Source: Gp6-AA40 sp050742535 (GTDB lineage: Bacteria > Acidobacteriota > Vicinamibacteria > Vicinamibacterales > UBA2999). Taken from it: DNA of 6,854 nt. The notes under the pieces were generated by a model, which had not been told where the DNA came from, did no database searches, and saw only the letters and a list, made by a program, of their open reading frames with translations. The stretch lies in assembly GCA_050742535.1 (NCBI GenBank), contig JBOGIQ010000330.1, positions 1 through 6,854 on the forward strand. The letters are read 5' to 3'. The translations under genes were made by a program, and so were the position numbers. The first letter of the stretch is position 1. The number at the start of each line of letters is the position of its first letter. Shown piece after piece: positions 5,386 to 6,854 of the stretch.

Positions 5386-6854
5386 GTGTTAGGTCATCGT
5401 CGCGTCGTTCCCTGGCAGGTGCTTTCCGCGGCCCTGATGCTCCTGGCGACGCACGCGCAAGCCCAGACGCCGCCAACGTTTTCGCTATCAATCACTGAAC
5501 CTTACGAGCTCGTCGAAAGCGTCGGCACGACGCGGCGGATTACGCGCGCCGACATCGAGGCCCGAAACGCCAGAACGCTGGACGAGGCGCTCAGGCTGCT
5601 GCCGGGGGTCCACGTGCGGACCGGCGGGGACGGCACGCCGCGGATCGACCTGCGCGGGTTCCGTTCGCGCCACGTGCTGCTGCTGGTCAACGGGGTGCTG
5701 TTCAACTCGACGGTGGATGGCCAGTTCGATCCGGCGCGCATATCGACGAACGCCATTCGCGAGATCAAGGTCAGCTACGGAACGAGCTCCGTGCTGTACG
5801 GCGACAATGCCCTCGCCGGCGTGATCGAAATCACGACCGTGGACGACAAACCGGACGCCGGCCTCGAAGTCAGTGCCGGCACGCCGAGCCAGAAGGGCCT
5901 GGGAGGTCGATTCGCCCGGACGCTCGACAAGTGGTCGATCGCGGCGACGGCTACCGGCTACGACACTATCGGATTCCGGCTGCCCGATTCCTTCGCGTCC
6001 ACGCCTCTGGAGGACGGAGACCGTCGTCTGAACAGCGACCGGGAGCGCGGCGACGTTCGCGGTGCAATCGGCTATCGCGCCTCCGCAGCAGTGGCCATCG
6101 CATCCGAATGGTTCTTCGGTACCGGCAGCTACGGCGTACCGCCCGGCATCATCGACGATGCGAACGACGTTTTCGCGCAGACGCCGCGGTTCGAGCGCGT
6201 CAACGACTATCGCCACGCGTCCGGCCAGATCTCGGTGACCGTCGCCCCGCGTCAGCGCTTCAACCTGCGCGGCTGGGTGTTCAGGAACGGGCAGCGCGAA
6301 GATCGCGCGCGCTATGACGATGCGACGTTCTCGTCGATGGACGACCCGCTGGTGCAGGGGACGTTTCAGTCGCGCGAACGGACGACGGTCACGGGCAGCA
6401 GCGCGCTGGCACGGGTGGATTTCGCGCGGCTTGGACAACTGCGGCTGGCGCTGAACCAGCGGCGGGAGTCGTTCGACTCGAGCGGCGTGATCCGCGATGT
6501 GCGAAGCAGCGGCGGGGGCGGTGGCGGTCGCGGCGGCGGCAGCCAGCCGGCAACGTTCACCGTACGCTCGTTCACCACCGACCAGCACGTCGATGTCTAC
6601 TCAACCGGTGGAGAGTGGCAGGTACGCCCCGCCAGACGTGTCGGCGTCGTTCTCGGCGCCGCGGTCAACGTTCAGCAGCGCCCCGGTGGTGTCACCGACG
6701 ATGCGCCCACGTGGCTCGCCGGTGTCTCGTTCGACGCGACCAGCGCGATGCGGCTGCGCGCATCGGCCACACGGAAGATTCGCGTACCATCCATCGATCA
6801 ACTGTTCAATACCTCGTCCGGCAACGCGGCACTCCGCTCTGAGCACGCTTACAG
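5386..6854 (+). CDS. TonB-dependent outer-membrane receptor, N-terminal 489 residues
   Basis: The reading frame is open to the window edge, so the C-terminus is missing. A signal peptide (LSAALMLLATHAQAQ, 13-27) leads into a plug domain at about residues 42-151: RITRADIEARNARTLDEALRLLPGV-type opening, IDLRGFRSRHVLLLVNGV in the middle, and SVLYGDNALAGVIEITT at its end. Alternating beta-barrel strands follow, and the distal motif RVPSIDQLFN (467-476) with a GNAALRSEHAY-type ending is typical of the barrel. No carboxypeptidase-like or secretin domain precedes the plug, so it is of the plain BtuB/CirA-like type. The ligand (siderophore, cobalamin-like compound, aromatic or sugar) is not deducible. 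I chose GTG 5386 because it gives a normal signal peptide; GTG 5323 or 5419 are possible and none has a clear ribosome binding site. A glycine-rich insertion lies at 376-385. Confidence 0.9.
   Translation, partial: MLGHRRVVPWQVLSAALMLLATHAQAQTPPTFSLSITEPYELVESVGTTRRITRADIEARNARTLDEALRLLPGVHVRTGGDGTPRIDLRGFRSRHVLLLVNGVLFNSTVDGQFDPARISTNAIREIKVSYGTSSVLYGDNALAGVIEITTVDDKPDAGLEVSAGTPSQKGLGGRFARTLDKWSIAATATGYDTIGFRLPDSFASTPLEDGDRRLNSDRERGDVRGAIGYRASAAVAIASEWFFGTGSYGVPPGIIDDANDVFAQTPRFERVNDYRHASGQISVTVAPRQRFNLRGWVFRNGQREDRARYDDATFSSMDDPLVQGTFQSRERTTVTGSSALARVDFARLGQLRLALNQRRESFDSSGVIRDVRSSGGGGGGRGGGSQPATFTVRSFTTDQHVDVYSTGGEWQVRPARRVGVVLGAAVNVQQRPGGVTDDAPTWLAGVSFDATSAMRLRASATRKIRVPSIDQLFNTSSGNAALRSEHAY

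Noticed and set aside
5488..6588. A 366-codon minus-strand frame opposite the receptor
   Set aside because: The plus strand gives an uninterrupted TonB receptor with plug and barrel motifs; the minus product is low-complexity Arg/Ala/Val-rich.
1..6854. CRISPR array, tRNA, rRNA, insertion sequence or transposase
   Set aside because: No regularly spaced direct repeats, no tRNA-like cloverleaf, no rRNA-like stretch and no transposase or integrase motif were seen on either strand.

Overview
The window is GC-rich by eye, with strong G/C bias at third codon positions, purine-rich Shine-Dalgarno sequences, a lipoprotein, secreted enzymes and a TonB-dependent outer-membrane receptor. It therefore comes from a Gram-negative (diderm) bacterium. 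The mix of a tannase-family esterase, a secreted SUMF1-fold protein, a plug-type TonB receptor and DUF4160/DUF2442 cassettes would suit a soil Acidobacteriota (Vicinamibacteria-like) or similar lineage. That placement is inference; no taxonomic marker is present.

The left 2.6 kb is accessory in character. All its recognisable genes are small and on the minus strand: a VOC/glyoxalase-fold protein (68-538), a four-helix membrane protein (654-1085), a DUF2442/DUF4160 pair (1349-1949) and a lipoprotein gene broken by a frameshift plus a stop (2081-2529). Three intergenic stretches contain sequences resembling integron attC sites (541-607, 1360-1430 and, weakly, 2568-2669). Wedged among them on the plus strand is a 171-bp orphan piece of a tannase gene (1185-1355). 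It matches the intact tannase gene about 2.25 kb downstream, including an 83-bp stretch with no differences. The whole block reads as a decayed gene-cassette or recombination-prone region. No integrase gene is visible.

The right 4 kb is a plus-strand run of large exported proteins. A tannase/feruloyl-esterase family enzyme (2858-4336) is followed after 17 bp by a secreted formylglycine-generating-enzyme-fold protein without the FGE catalytic cysteines (4354-5274). After a 111-bp gap comes a TonB-dependent receptor cut by the window edge (5386 to end). A plausible joint role is hydrolysis of plant phenolic esters in the periplasm or outside the cell, with the receptor taking up a product or a chelate; this is inferred from neighbourhood only.

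No wholly new multi-gene system can be demonstrated here. The most unusual signals are the tannase fragment with its sharp identity boundary, the attC-like repeats (one of them translated as the tail of a DUF2442 protein), and a palindrome plus 15-codon ORF in front of the membrane protein gene.
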